The notes: generated from the letters alone by a model not told the origin. DNA of 64,000 bases from DASZQY01 sp963843565 (GCA_963843565.1 CAWJKY010000003.1:1116001-1180000), one strand, 5' to 3'. Positions 7,540-17,356 are shown, counted from the stretch's first letter. Numbers and translations are program-made.

Positions 7540-8751
7540 GTGGATACGCGCGCCGAACGGACGATCCCCGGCGAGACCGGCGCGGTCTATGCCGTGCTCA
7601 TTGCGCTCAGCGTTTCGCACCTGCTGAACGACACCATCCAGTCGCTGCTGCCGGCGATCTACCCGCTGCTGAAGGATTCCTTCGCGCTCGACTACGGACA
7701 GATCGGGCTCATCACCTTCACCTTCCTGGTCACCGCGTCGCTGCTCCAGCCGCTGGTCGGCATCTACACCGACCGCCGCCCGCAGCCGTTCGCGCTGCCG
7801 ATCGGCATGGGCGCCAGCTTCGTCGGCCTCCTGCTTCTGTCGGTCGCCCCGACCTTCGCGCTGCTGCTGCTGGCGGCAGGGCTGATCGGCCTCGGCTCGT
7901 CGATCTTCCACCCGGAGTCCTCGCGCATCGCGCGGCTCGCCTCGGGCGGCCGCCACGGGTTCGCGCAGTCGGTGTTCCAGGTCGGCGGCAACGTCGGCTC
8001 GTCGCTGGGTCCGCTGCTCGCGGCAGCCATCGTCGTGCCCTTCGGCCAGCACAGCATCGCCTGGTTCTCGATCATCGCGATGACCGCGATCGCGGTGCTC
8101 TGGCGGGTCGGCAACTGGTACCGCAGCAACCACTTCACGCCCGGGCGCAAACCGCGCGCGATGCCAGCGATCGACCAGCCCGACATCGGCCGCGCCAAGG
8201 TCATCCTGCCGCTGGCGGTGCTGGTGGCGCTGGTGTTCTCCAAGTTCTTCTATCTGGAGAGCCTGCGCAGCTACTACACGTTCTTCCTCATCGACCGGTA
8301 CGGGCTGTCGATCCCGGTCGCGCAGATCCTGCTGTTCGTCTTCCTGTTCTCGTTTGCGGCCGGCACGCTGATCGGCGGCCCGCTCGGTGACCGCTTCGGC
8401 CGCAAGTACGTGATCTGGGCGTCGATCCTCGGCATCCTGCCGTTCACCCTCGCCCTGCCCCACGTCGGGCTGGTGTGGACGGTGATCCTGACCGTGCCGA
8501 TCGGCATCGGGCTGGCCTCGGCGTTTCCGGCGATCATCGTGTTCGCGCAAGAACTGGTGCCGGGCAAGACCGGCATGGTCTCCGGAATCTTCTTCGGTCT
8601 CGCCTTCGGCATGGGCGGCCTCGGCGCCGCCGCGCTCGGCGAACTCGCCGACGCCACGTCGATCGAGTTCGTCTATCAGGTGTGCGCCTTCCTGCCGGCG
8701 ATCGGCCTACTGACCGTCTTCCTGCCCAACATTGAGCAGCCGCGCCGCTGA
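7540..8751 (+). CDS. fsr: MFS transporter, fosmidomycin-resistance (Fsr) type
   Basis: A 403-residue major facilitator with twelve predicted membrane segments. It matches the Fsr family in several diagnostic stretches: LSVSHLLNDTIQSLLPAIYP at the N terminus, LLQPLVG with TDRRPQP, and GLGSSIFHPESSRIARLASG followed by GRHGFAQSVFQVGGNVGSSL. Fsr proteins export fosmidomycin and related compounds by proton antiport in the inner membrane. The start is a GTG at 7540 with GGAG about ten bases upstream. It lies 176 bases after padR in the same direction, which makes PadR a plausible regulator, but the intervening hairpin argues for a separate promoter. Confidence 0.88.
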   Translation: MDTRAERTIPGETGAVYAVLIALSVSHLLNDTIQSLLPAIYPLLKDSFALDYGQIGLITFTFLVTASLLQPLVGIYTDRRPQPFALPIGMGASFVGLLLLSVAPTFALLLLAAGLIGLGSSIFHPESSRIARLASGGRHGFAQSVFQVGGNVGSSLGPLLAAAIVVPFGQHSIAWFSIIAMTAIAVLWRVGNWYRSNHFTPGRKPRAMPAIDQPDIGRAKVILPLAVLVALVFSKFFYLESLRSYYTFFLIDRYGLSIPVAQILLFVFLFSFAAGTLIGGPLGDRFGRKYVIWASILGILPFTLALPHVGLVWTVILTVPIGIGLASAFPAIIVFAQELVPGKTGMVSGIFFGLAFGMGGLGAAALGELADATSIEFVYQVCAFLPAIGLLTVFLPNIEQPRR

Positions 8752-8799
8752 TCCGCCGCGGGAGGCGACACGCGGTCGTGGTTTGTGGCAAAACGGGCC

Positions 8800-9825
8800 A
8801 TGGCCCTCTTCCAGACGACCGTCGCGGGATCGCTGCCGAAGCCACCCTGGCTCGCCGAGCCGGACAAGCTTTGGGCGCCATGGCGCCTTTCCGGCGCCGA
8901 CCTGGCGCGGGGAAAGACGGACGCGACGATCCTGGCGATCAAGCTTCAGGAAGACGCAGGGATCGACATCGTCAGCGACGGCGAGCAATCGCGCCGCCAC
9001 TTCGTCCACGGCTTCCTCGAGTTCGTGGACGGCATCGACTTCGAGCATCAGGTGCCGATGGGCATCCGCGACAATCGCTACACCGCGATGGTGCCGAAGG
9101 TCGTCGAAGCGGTGCGGCTGAAGGGCCGCGTCCACGCCGAGGAGGCGCGGGCGGCGCGGGCGCACACAAAACGCAAGCTGAAGCTCACAATGCCAGGGCC
9201 GATGACGATCGTAGATACGATTGCAGACGCCCACTACGGCGACCGTGCGAAGATGGCGATGGCGTTCGCCGACCTTCTCAATCAGGAGGCCCGCGCGCTG
9301 GAGGCCGACGGCATCGACACCATCCAGTTCGACGAGCCGGCGTTCAACGTCTTCATGGACGCGGTGACGGACTGGGGTATCGAAGCCCTGCATCGCGCCA
9401 TCGACGGCCTCGCCTGCACCACCGCCGTCCACATCTGCTACGGCTACGGCATCAAGGCCAACCTCGAGTGGAAGGCGTCGCTGGGCGGCAAGTGGACCCA
9501 GTACGAGGCGATCTTCCCGGCGCTCGCCAGGAGCCGCATCGACCAGATCTCGGTGGAGGCGCTGCACAGCCACGTGCCGCTGGAGCTTCTGGCGCTGCTC
9601 GAAGGCAAGGACGTGCTGCTCGGCGCCATCGACGTGGGCAGCGAAGCCGTCGAAACGCCGGAGGAGGTCTTCGGCATCATCGAGCGGGCGACGGCGTTCG
9701 TTCCGGCGGCGCGCATCTTTCCGTGCACCAACTGCGGCATGGTGCCGATGACGCCCGACCTCGCCTACGCCAAGCTCGCGGCGCTCAGCGCCGGCGCCAA
9801 GCTGGCGCGCGAACGGCTCGGGTAG
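8800..9825 (+). CDS. Methionine synthase II (MetE) catalytic-domain protein
   Basis: A 341-residue protein of the cobalamin-independent methionine synthase superfamily, consisting of the C-terminal barrel only (full MetE is about 750). It opens with the conserved TTVAGSLPKP. Zinc-ligand positions are visible: HICYG (His and Cys), the downstream conserved acidic residue, and CTNCGM near the C terminus. IQFDEPAF is also typical. Such short core proteins transfer a methyl group to a thiol, but whether this one makes methionine from homocysteine is not settled by sequence. I prefer the ATG at 8800, where homology starts, over a GTG at 8785. No cobalamin riboswitch is seen upstream. Confidence 0.82.
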   Translation: MALFQTTVAGSLPKPPWLAEPDKLWAPWRLSGADLARGKTDATILAIKLQEDAGIDIVSDGEQSRRHFVHGFLEFVDGIDFEHQVPMGIRDNRYTAMVPKVVEAVRLKGRVHAEEARAARAHTKRKLKLTMPGPMTIVDTIADAHYGDRAKMAMAFADLLNQEARALEADGIDTIQFDEPAFNVFMDAVTDWGIEALHRAIDGLACTTAVHICYGYGIKANLEWKASLGGKWTQYEAIFPALARSRIDQISVEALHSHVPLELLALLEGKDVLLGAIDVGSEAVETPEEVFGIIERATAFVPAARIFPCTNCGMVPMTPDLAYAKLAALSAGAKLARERLG

Positions 9826-9834
9826 AGACGACCC

Positions 9835-10677
9835 CTATTTCGACAAAAAAGCCTTGAAGGCCTCGGCGTAGTCGGCGTGCCAGCGCGACAGCGGCGGGCG
9901 GTTCTCGGCCAGATCGCCAGCCGCCCACAGGACGCGCTTGCGGTCGACCTCGGTGGTCACCTCGTTGTCGGGGCACAGGATGTAGAAGTCGCCGCGCCCG
10001 GTCGCTTCGAGCATGCGATCGATCACCTGATCCGGCGTCCAGGCGCCGGCCGGCTTGGGGCCGCCGTCTCGCGCGGTCAGCCCGGTGAACGTCCAGCCCG
10101 GAATGAGCAGGTGTGCGGTCACCTTGCAGTTCGGCGTGTTGCGCAGCACGTGCTGCAAGCCTTCGGTCAGCACCTTCACGCCCGCCTTGGAGACGTTGTA
10201 GGCGGTATCGCCGGGGGGTGTGGTGATGCCCTGCTTGGACCCGGTGTTGACGATCGCGGCGTCGGTCCCTTGAGCGATCATCGCCTCGGCGAACGTCTGA
10301 ACGCCGTTGATGACGCCCCAGAGGTTCGTGGCGATGACGCGCTGCCAGCCGTCGTAATTGTCGAACGGGCCGCCGCCATTGCCGGTGCCGGCATTGTTCA
10401 TCAGGACCGCGACCTCGCCGAACTCCGAGTAGACGCGCTCCTTGAGGTTCTCGACCTCCGCCTTGACGCCGACGTCGGTGCGCACGCCCAGCACCTCGGC
10501 GTTGCTTCCGGAGCGGATCTCCCTGGCAGCCTGGTCGACATCCGATGCATGGAGGTCGGCGATCGCCACCTTCATGCCGAAGCCCGCGAAGCGCTTGGCG
10601 GCCGCAAGACCAATACCGCTGGCGCCGCCGGTTACGACCGCGACACGACCGGGTGCGATTGCCGGGTGATTTGTCAT
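9835..10677 (-). CDS. Short-chain dehydrogenase/reductase
   Basis: A 280-residue classical SDR. It shows the nucleotide-binding glycine motif TGGASGIG near residue 16, the NNAG motif, and a catalytic set ending in YNVSK, with the catalytic serine in NTGSKQG. The acidic residue after the second strand (IADLHASD) favours NAD(H). The ATG at 10677 has a purine-rich site upstream; an extension to 10722 is less convincing. It is convergent with the MetE-like gene, with only nine bases between stops. Substrate unknown. Confidence 0.85.
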   Translation of the reverse strand: MTNHPAIAPGRVAVVTGGASGIGLAAAKRFAGFGMKVAIADLHASDVDQAAREIRSGSNAEVLGVRTDVGVKAEVENLKERVYSEFGEVAVLMNNAGTGNGGGPFDNYDGWQRVIATNLWGVINGVQTFAEAMIAQGTDAAIVNTGSKQGITTPPGDTAYNVSKAGVKVLTEGLQHVLRNTPNCKVTAHLLIPGWTFTGLTARDGGPKPAGAWTPDQVIDRMLEATGRGDFYILCPDNEVTTEVDRKRVLWAAGDLAENRPPLSRWHADYAEAFKAFLSK

Positions 10678-10870
10678 GCCTTGCGAAACTCCGTCTTGCT
10701 GCCTCGGCAGAGCGGCTACCACTTGCGCGACGGCTTTTCAAACAACCGGTCGCAGCGGCTCGCGGACTGCGAGTGGTGCTTCCGGCCTCACGAGCGGTTC
10801 TTCGAACCCCACCAGCCGGTCCACAACGCGCCGTTCACGGGCGCGACGTTCGATCCCCAAGGCGCGATTT

Positions 10871-13166
10871 TCACGCAGCGCTCGAAGCGTCAGTTGGCGC
10901 GTCGTCGCCGGCCCGGAGGGGCGCCACGTCACGACCCGCGGCCAGACGCTCGCGATGTACCGGTTCGGCGGTCTCGTCGTTGGCGGCGAGCAGGTCTTCA
11001 AGCGCCGCGGCGCTCATCGGGCGGCCGTACAGGAAACCCTGGAAGGCGCGGCAGCCGAAACGGCGCAGCAGCAGCGCCTGCATCTCGTTCTCGACACCCT
11101 CCGCGATTGCAACAACGCCGAGATTGCGGGCGATGTTGAGGATCGTCTGGACGATGACGCGGTCGTTCGAATCGGTCTCGATCTCGTCGACAAAGGAACA
11201 GTCGATCTTGAGCGCATCGATCGGCAGGCGCTTCAGGTGCGACAGCGACGAATAGCCGGTGCCGAAATCGTCGAGAGCGATCTTGACGCCGAGCTCCTTG
11301 AGCGCGGCGAACGCATCGTCGATCTCGTCGAGGCGATCGAGCATGACGTGCTCGGTGAGCTCGACGGTCAGCAGGCTTGCGTCGATATCGCTCGCCTTGA
11401 GGCTGTTGGTGACGAGCGCGACCATCCGCGGACCGAACTGCTGACCGCTGATGTTGACTGCCATCTCGAGGTGGCGCATCGCCGGCATCCGCTGCCAGCG
11501 GGCCAGCGTCTGGCAAGCGGTGGCAAGGACGAACGCGTCGATCTGGGGGCCGAGGCCGGCCTTTTCGCCAAGCGGCACGAAGACGCCCGGCGAAATGGCG
11601 CCGCGCTTCGGGTGGTTCCAGCGCAGGAGTGCCTCGACCGCGAAGCACGCCCCGGTATCGTCGACCTGGGGCTGAAAGGCGAGGCTCAGGTCGCCGGCCT
11701 CGATGGCGTGGCGCAACTCATTGGTCAGCGTCAGCTGCTCCTCGAGCGCGTCCTGCATCTCGACCTTGAAGAAGGCGACGCTGCCGCGCCCGGCGGCCTT
11801 GGCCTCGTACATGGCCATATCGGCGCGCTTGAGCAGTTCGTCGACGGAGAGGTCGTCGCCGCGGAAGAGCGCGGAGCCGATGCTGGCCGTGGTGTGGAAA
11901 GGGAAGCCCTCGAGGAGGACCGGCTCGGCAAGGCTGATGTGGATGCGCTCGGCGACCTGGCGGGCCTGGAGCTCGGCGCCCATGAGATCGGAGCCCAGCT
12001 CGCGGAGCACGACCACGAACTCGTCGCCGCCGAGGCGGGCAATCAGGGCCTCGCCCGAAACAACCGCGCGCAGCCGTTCGGCCACCGTGGACAGCAAGTG
12101 ATCGCCGTAGTGGTGGCCCTTGGTGTCGTTGAGCACCTTGAACTGGTCGAGGTCGATGAACAGCAGCGCGCTCCAGATGCGGCCCGGATTGGACGCGGCG
12201 AGCACCTCGCGCAATCCATCGCCGAGCGCCGCCCGGTTGGGGAGGCCGGTCAGCGTGTCGCGGTAGGCGAGATCGAAGATGCGTTCTTCGGCTTCCTTGA
12301 GCGCGGTAATGTCGGTCACGTACCCGTGCCACAGGACCGAACCATCCGGCTCGCGCTGGGGAACCGATTGTCCGAAGACCCACTTGTGGGACCCGTCGGG
12401 CATCACCAGGCGGTACCGGCTCTGACGAGGCGCGTTCGCCGCCGCGGATCGTCCAAAGCTGGACAGGACCTCGACCAGATCGTCCGGGTGGATCATTGCC
12501 TTCAGCAGGCCGGGGTTCTCTTTGACATCGTCCGGGCTCAGCCCGGTGATGGTCTTGATCGCAGCGCTCGCAAACGGGATCGAATTGGTCCCGTCGGGCG
12601 CAAAGCGGTGCTGATAGAGGAAACCTGGAATGAGCTTCGCGATCTTTTCGAAGCGTTCCTGCTCCTGCTGGCGGCGGACCGCGTCGGTCACCTCGCGCAC
12701 GAAACCTTCGTAGAAGCGGGGCTCACCGGTGCGCGCGTCCCTGACCAGGCGCGTGCTCTCCTCGATCCAGATGCGCTCGCGCGTCTTGTAGCGATAGACC
12801 TCGGAAACGACGTTGCGGACTTCGCCGTTGGCGACCAGCGCCTGGGTGCAATTCGGCGCGCCGGTTCGGGTCGACGTACCACTCGCCGGCGATGTCGTTG
12901 ACCGCGCCGAGCATCTCCGCCTCGCTGGCGAAGCCGTTGAGACGGACGAGGGCCGGGTTGGCGCTGAGCATGTGTCCATCGAGGGTGGAGCGGAAGACGC
13001 CCTCGCCGATGCTGTCGTAGAGATTCTGAAAGCTGCGGTCGGTGGCGCGCAAGGCGATGAGCTGCGTGTGGCGATTGAGCGCGACTGCGCCGAGCGCAAG
13101 GCCGAGCAGCACCAGCGCGAGCGCCGCGGCGGGCATGACCACCGGGTAGGTTTCGAGGAAGCCCAT
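10871..13166 (-). CDS. Membrane PAS-PAS-GGDEF-EAL cyclic-di-GMP protein, one frameshift
   Basis: The protein should be about 765 residues. The ATG at 13166 gives MGFLETYP and one membrane helix (residues 10-30), then a PAS domain. Near 12855 the coding frame slips by one base: the first frame ends around NRRAELH and the other resumes with QALVANGEVRN, splitting the first PAS domain. A second PAS, a GGDEF domain (intact GGDEF near residue 378) and an EAL domain (VEALLRW near 512) follow. EAL catalytic motifs DDFGTGYSSL, LKIDCSFV and AEGVE are present, and no RxxD inhibitory site precedes GGDEF. Both cyclase and phosphodiesterase look competent if the frame is whole. The slip could be a sequencing error or a real inactivation. 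No partner gene is nearby. Confidence 0.82.
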
Positions 13167-13286
13167 GGGGAAAGAGCGTGTCCGCACCAAACCGGAAGAA
13201 GACGACCTTCTAGGCCGCGAACAGGAAAGAACCGCTGAGCGCCTTTCGGCAGATTTGAATCAAATTGGATGGATGTGTCGCGCCGC

Positions 13287-13982
13287 CTAAAGCAGCCAGG
13301 CGAACGCCTTGCGTACGAAGGCGGCGGCGTCCGCGGTCACCATGTCTCCGTGGGCCACGATGACGCGTTCGAGCGGCCAGGCGAGGATGCGTTCGAGGGC
13401 GGCCCGCGCCTGCCGGCGGTGAAAGAGGAAGCTCCAGCGCAATTCGCGCGGCGCGCCGGGATGCGGGGCCACGATGCCATCGATCCGGGCCAGAAAACCG
13501 CGCCAGCCCTTGAACCAGCCGGGCGGGAAGTTCTCGATGAGGTCCGTGAAGATCGCGGTGTGGCTGGCGCGATGGAAGAACACCACCTCGGTCAGCCACG
13601 GACTGCCCAACACGGCGACCTGGTCGATATCGGCCGCCCACGCGGGGTCGGGCGCGTCGCCGAGGTCGGCATCGAAGGCAAGGTCCTTGCGTCGCTTGCG
13701 CAGGCCCGGCGAGGCGTAGAGGCGGGCCTCGGGATAAGCCGCCTTCCATTCGCCGAGAAAGAGATGATGCAGCAGGTTGGGCGAGACGAGGTGGCGCACC
13801 GGTCCGCGAGCGTCCACCTCGGCCTTCAGGTCAGGCGACAACGCGATCGGCGACCAGACGAACAGGCTGCCATCGGTGAGCCGCATGACCACCATGCGGG
13901 TCGGATAGGGGAAGTGAAAGAACGGGACCACCGGCCCCTCGCCCACCCAGATGCCCGGTCCAAATTCGGTGAGGAGCGTCAT
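13287..13982 (-). CDS. DUF4336 family protein (metallo-hydrolase-like)
   Basis: A 231-residue soluble protein, MTLLTEFGPGIWVGEGPVVP at the start, with HLVSPNLLHHLFLGEW, ENFPPGW and a terminal VIVAHGDMV segment, all characteristic of DUF4336. The fold is related to metallo-beta-lactamases, but no complete HxHxDH motif is seen, so enzymatic activity is unproven. The ATG at 13982 overlaps the stop of the upstream membrane-protein gene as ATGA, so the two are translationally coupled and probably work together. Function unknown. Confidence 0.78.
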   Translation of the reverse strand: MTLLTEFGPGIWVGEGPVVPFFHFPYPTRMVVMRLTDGSLFVWSPIALSPDLKAEVDARGPVRHLVSPNLLHHLFLGEWKAAYPEARLYASPGLRKRRKDLAFDADLGDAPDPAWAADIDQVAVLGSPWLTEVVFFHRASHTAIFTDLIENFPPGWFKGWRGFLARIDGIVAPHPGAPRELRWSFLFHRRQARAALERILAWPLERVIVAHGDMVTADAAAFVRKAFAWLL

Positions 13983-14431
13983 TGCGCCTGCGGCTCCGGG
14001 CGACGGTCGCAGACGCGGTAAGTGGCGGCGAGCGGCACGCCGAACAGCACGGCGACCACTGCATTGAGGACGGCGTTTTGCCAGAAGCCGAACCACAGCG
14101 AAAATGCCGTGTCGGGGATCAGCCACGCCGCCAGAGACAGCGACACGGTCCACCACGCCTCGTGCGAACGGCGGCGCAGCGGCCCCCACACGATCAGAAG
14201 AAGGGCGACACCCCAGCCAACCATGACCGCGCCAAGCACAGCATGCACCAGCGAGACGTAGGGGACGGCCGGATCGCCGAGTGAGTCGATGGCTTCAGGT
14301 GTGCCGAAAGCCAGCAGGCTGAAGAGACGGCGCGTCAGGCCGGGCGCCAGCACGAAGACGTGGCCGGCGAGCACCACGCCCACCGAGATGACCATGAGCC
14401 AGCACCACCAGAAGAAGGCCCTGCCGCGCAC
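13979..14431 (-). CDS. Small four-helix membrane protein
   Basis: A 150-residue protein with four hydrophobic segments: FFWWCWLMVISVGVVLAGHVF, SLVHAVLGAVMVGWGVALLLIVW, TVSLSLAAWLIPDTAF and NAVLNAVVAVLFGVPLAAT. I start it at the GTG at 14431, twelve bases after the gpt stop, with AAGGCGG upstream; a longer reading into gpt is only an antisense-like shadow. It overlaps the DUF4336 gene by ATGA. It sits in a leftward operon gpt, this gene, DUF4336. No function is evident. Confidence 0.72.
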   Translation of the reverse strand: MRGRAFFWWCWLMVISVGVVLAGHVFVLAPGLTRRLFSLLAFGTPEAIDSLGDPAVPYVSLVHAVLGAVMVGWGVALLLIVWGPLRRRSHEAWWTVSLSLAAWLIPDTAFSLWFGFWQNAVLNAVVAVLFGVPLAATYRVCDRRPEPQAQ

Positions 14432-14442
14432 AACGGCCGCCT

Positions 14443-14949
14443 TCAGGCGTCCTGGGCGATCGGCGGCTGGAAGGAGTAGCCCATGTCCCAGGGGAAATAG
14501 ATCCAGGTGTCCTGGCTGACCTCGGTGATGAAGGTATCGACCAGCGGTCGCCCGGCCGGCTTGGCGTAAAGCGTGGCGTAGTGGCACCTGGGGATCATAT
14601 CGCGGACGAGCTTGGCGGTCTTGCCGGTGTCGACCAAGTCGTCGACGACCAGGACGGCGGCACCCTTGCCGCCGGCAAGGTCGACGATCTCGGGGCTGAC
14701 CTTCTTGAGCACTTCGAGGCCGCCCTGCTCCTTGTAGTCGTGGTAGGAGGCAACGCAGACCGTCTCGATGAGGCGGATGCCAAGCTCGCGGGCGACGATC
14801 GCCGCCGGAACCAGCCCGCCGCGGGTGACGCAGACCAGCGCCTCCCAGGTCGCGCCCTGCCCGCTCAAGCGCCACGCCAGCGCGCGCGAATCGCGATGGA
14901 ACTGGTCCCACGAAACCGGAAATGCCTTGTCAGACCGTGCGTCGGCCAT
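14443..14949 (-). CDS. gpt: Xanthine (guanine) phosphoribosyltransferase
   Basis: A 168-residue purine-salvage enzyme that transfers phosphoribose from PRPP to xanthine, guanine or hypoxanthine. The PRPP loop VLVVDDLVDTGKT is intact, as is the VCVTRGGLVPA segment. The C-terminal VSQDTWIYFPWDMG matches the XGPRT family. I take the ATG at 14949, with a GGAG/GGGGG-rich region upstream; the upstream extension to 14997 lacks homology. It heads a leftward set with a small membrane protein and a DUF4336 gene. Confidence 0.9.
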   Translation of the reverse strand: MADARSDKAFPVSWDQFHRDSRALAWRLSGQGATWEALVCVTRGGLVPAAIVARELGIRLIETVCVASYHDYKEQGGLEVLKKVSPEIVDLAGGKGAAVLVVDDLVDTGKTAKLVRDMIPRCHYATLYAKPAGRPLVDTFITEVSQDTWIYFPWDMGYSFQPPIAQDA

Positions 14950-15045
14950 GCCCTGCCCCCAACTCCTGAATGAATGGCCGGCGCACCCTGCCTGCACCGG
15001 CCCGACGTCTCCACTCTACCGCGGACTTCAATCCACAGGGAAATG

Positions 15046-15819
15046 CTAGCCGGCCCGTCCGCGCACCTCTTCCAGCATCGCCTTCACGGCTTCCTCCGCC
15101 TCGTCCAGCCGCGCATCATCGCGGGAACGCAGGACGAGCGTGGTGGTGAACCCGACGCCTTCCTCGAAGCCCGGGTAGCTCCCCATGACGACGTCCGGGA
15201 AGCGGGCCTGAAGGGCACCGAACGGCGCGGCGATGTCGCCTTCCTTGAGGTGCGCGGGGACGGAGCGGGACAGCATCTTGCGGCCCGTCGCAAGGCTCGG
15301 CGCCAGCGCCTCCAGCATCGCCGTCATGATCGCCGGGACGCCGGCCATGACGTGGACGTTGCCGATCGAAAAGCCCGGGGCCTTGGAAACCGAATTGGCG
15401 ATGAGGCTCGCCCCTTGCGGGATGCGCGCCATGCGCAGCCGCGCCTCGTTGAGATCGGCCTTGGGGATGCGCTCGAGCAGCAGGGCGACGGCGCGCTCGT
15501 CCACGTCGATCGGCACGCCGAACGCCTTGGCGACCGAGTCGGCGGTGATGTCGTCGTGGGTCGGGCCGATGCCGCCGGTGGTGAAGACGTGGGTGTAGCG
15601 GGCGCGGAGCGCGTTCACGGCGGCGACGATCTCCGCCTCGACGTCCGGGACGACGCGCACCTCGCGGAGGTCGATCCCCATGGCGGTGCAGAAATCGGCG
15701 GCCGTGCCGATGTTCTTGTCCTTGGTGCGCCCGGAGAGAATCTCGTCGCCGATGACGAGCAGCGCGGCGGTGACCACCACCTGGCTGTCCGAACCCGGAT
15801 TCCCGACGCTTTCTGCCAT
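15046..15819 (-). CDS. CinA N-terminal / MoaB-like (molybdopterin-binding domain) protein
   Basis: A 257-residue protein with a MoCF-biosynthesis domain: ALLVIGDEILSGRTKDKN at the start and TTGGIGPTHDDIT around residue 80, the hallmark of the CinA/MoeA/Mog fold. It lacks the C-terminal NMN deamidase domain of full CinA. Family members are annotated as competence/damage-inducible proteins or molybdopterin-binding; neither role is shown here. The ATG at 15819 is used; the longer frame to 15975 has no coding character. It diverges from hemN across 150 bases holding a FixK-type site. Confidence 0.82.
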   Translation of the reverse strand: MAESVGNPGSDSQVVVTAALLVIGDEILSGRTKDKNIGTAADFCTAMGIDLREVRVVPDVEAEIVAAVNALRARYTHVFTTGGIGPTHDDITADSVAKAFGVPIDVDERAVALLLERIPKADLNEARLRMARIPQGASLIANSVSKAPGFSIGNVHVMAGVPAIMTAMLEALAPSLATGRKMLSRSVPAHLKEGDIAAPFGALQARFPDVVMGSYPGFEEGVGFTTTLVLRSRDDARLDEAEEAVKAMLEEVRGRAG

Positions 15820-15903
15820 TCCCGACCCCAAACCGTGCCACCTGCCGCGCGCCGGCGCTTGCTTTGCCCGCCGCCCGGCGCGGCGTCCTTGTTGGCGGGA
15901 AAT

Positions 15904-15917
15904 TTGCGCGAGCGCAA
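15904..15917. promoter_or_regulatory. FixK/FNR-type box upstream of hemN
   Basis: TTGCGCGAGCGCAA is a perfect palindrome fitting the FixK2-type pattern TTG(A/C)-N6-(T/G)CAA. Its centre is about 63 bases before the hemN ATG, so a class II site at -41.5 would place transcription start about 22 bases before the ATG. hemN is a classic low-oxygen target of FixK/FNR regulators in Rhizobiales. Confidence 0.6.
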
Positions 15918-15973
15918 TGCGGAGGCAGGGGCCGCCCGCCGAAATGGCGGGGCGCCACCCACGGAAGCCACCC

Positions 15974-17326
15974 ATGCGCCCCGATCTTCTCGCCCGCTAC
16001 GCCGACCAGCGTTTGCCCCGCTACACCAGCTACCCGACCGCGCCGCACTTCACCGATGCGGTCGACCCGGCCGTCTATGGCGACTGGCTCGCCGGCCTGC
16101 CGGAGGGCGCCACGGGGTCGCTCTACGTCCACATCCCCTTCTGCCGGCGCATGTGCTGGTACTGCGGCTGCAACACGGTGGTCACCCAGCGCGACGAGCC
16201 GGTCCACGACTACCTCGGCGCGCTCGGCCGCGAGATCGGCCTGGTCGCCGGCCGCCTGCCCCGGCGGCTGCCGGTGGTGCACGTGCACTTCGGTGGCGGC
16301 ACGCCGACCGTCGTTGCGCCGGACGATTTCCTTCGGCTGATGGCGACCCTGCGCGCCGCCTTCGACATTCGAGACGACGCCGAGATCGCCATCGAGATCG
16401 ACCCGCGCACGCTCACCGCCGCCATGGCGAAGACACTCGGCGAGGCCGGCATCAACCGCGCCAGCCTCGGCGTGCAGAGCCTCGATCCCGACGTCCAGCG
16501 CGCCATCGCCCGCGTCCAGTCGCTGGAGCAGACGACGCGGGCGGTCGATCGGCTGCATGCGGTCGGGATCACCGGCATCAACATCGACCTGATCTACGGC
16601 CTGCCCCACCAGACGGTGGACTCGTGCCTCGACACGGTGGACCGCTGCGTCGCGTTCAAGCCGGAGCGCTTCGCGGTGTTCGGCTACGCGCACGTGCCGA
16701 GCTTCAAGCGCCACCAGCGCAAGATCGATGAGACGGCGCTTCCGGGCGGCGCGGAGCGCAACGCCCAGGCCGAGGCGATCACCGCGCGGCTGGAAGCATC
16801 CGGCTATCAGAGGATCGGCCTCGACCACTACGCGCTGCCGGACGATCCGATGGCCGTCGCCCAAAGGCGCGGCGCGCTGCACCGCAATTTTCAGGGCTAC
16901 ACGACCGACCCGGCTGACGCGCTGCTTGGCTTTGGCGCCTCGGCGATCGGACGCCTGCCGCAGGGCTACGTTCAGAACAACACGCTGATCGGCCCCTATG
17001 TCTCCGCGCTTGCCGAGGGCGACTTCGCGACCGCCAAGGGCTACGCGCTCACCGACGACGACCGGCTGCGGGCCGACGTCATCGAGCGGCTGATGTGCGA
17101 CTTCCGGGTCGACGTGGATGCTGTCTGCCGCGCCCACGGCCAGACGAGCGCGCGGCTCGCCGACGCGCTCGGCGCGCTCGCGCCGATGGTCGCGGAAGGG
17201 CTGATCGAGCGCGACGGCAACACGATCGCGCTGGCGCCGGACGCCGAGAGCCTGGTGCGGGCGGTCGCGGCCCGCTTCGACGCCTACCTGCCGAATTCTA
17301 CCCGCACCCACAGCCCCGCGATCTAG
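15974..17326 (+). CDS. hemN: Oxygen-independent coproporphyrinogen III oxidase
   Basis: A 450-residue radical-SAM enzyme that decarboxylates coproporphyrinogen III to protoporphyrinogen IX in anaerobic heme synthesis. The cluster motif CRRMCWYCGC near residue 58 gives the CxxxCxxC ligands plus the extra Cys typical of HemN. The N-terminal RYTSYPTAPHF and the later HFGGGTPT, IDLIYGLPHQ and GFGASAIG are diagnostic, and the length matches true HemN (about 455) rather than HemW. The ATG at 15974 begins where homology begins. A FixK-type box lies upstream, implying low-oxygen induction. Confidence 0.95.
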   Translation: MRPDLLARYADQRLPRYTSYPTAPHFTDAVDPAVYGDWLAGLPEGATGSLYVHIPFCRRMCWYCGCNTVVTQRDEPVHDYLGALGREIGLVAGRLPRRLPVVHVHFGGGTPTVVAPDDFLRLMATLRAAFDIRDDAEIAIEIDPRTLTAAMAKTLGEAGINRASLGVQSLDPDVQRAIARVQSLEQTTRAVDRLHAVGITGINIDLIYGLPHQTVDSCLDTVDRCVAFKPERFAVFGYAHVPSFKRHQRKIDETALPGGAERNAQAEAITARLEASGYQRIGLDHYALPDDPMAVAQRRGALHRNFQGYTTDPADALLGFGASAIGRLPQGYVQNNTLIGPYVSALAEGDFATAKGYALTDDDRLRADVIERLMCDFRVDVDAVCRAHGQTSARLADALGALAPMVAEGLIERDGNTIALAPDAESLVRAVAARFDAYLPNSTRTHSPAI

Positions 17327-17356
17327 GGACGGTTTCGGCGGCATAACTCATTGCCA

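Noticed and set aside
8752..8800. Cobalamin riboswitch before the MetE-like gene
   Set aside because: The gap is under 50 bases with no riboswitch core.
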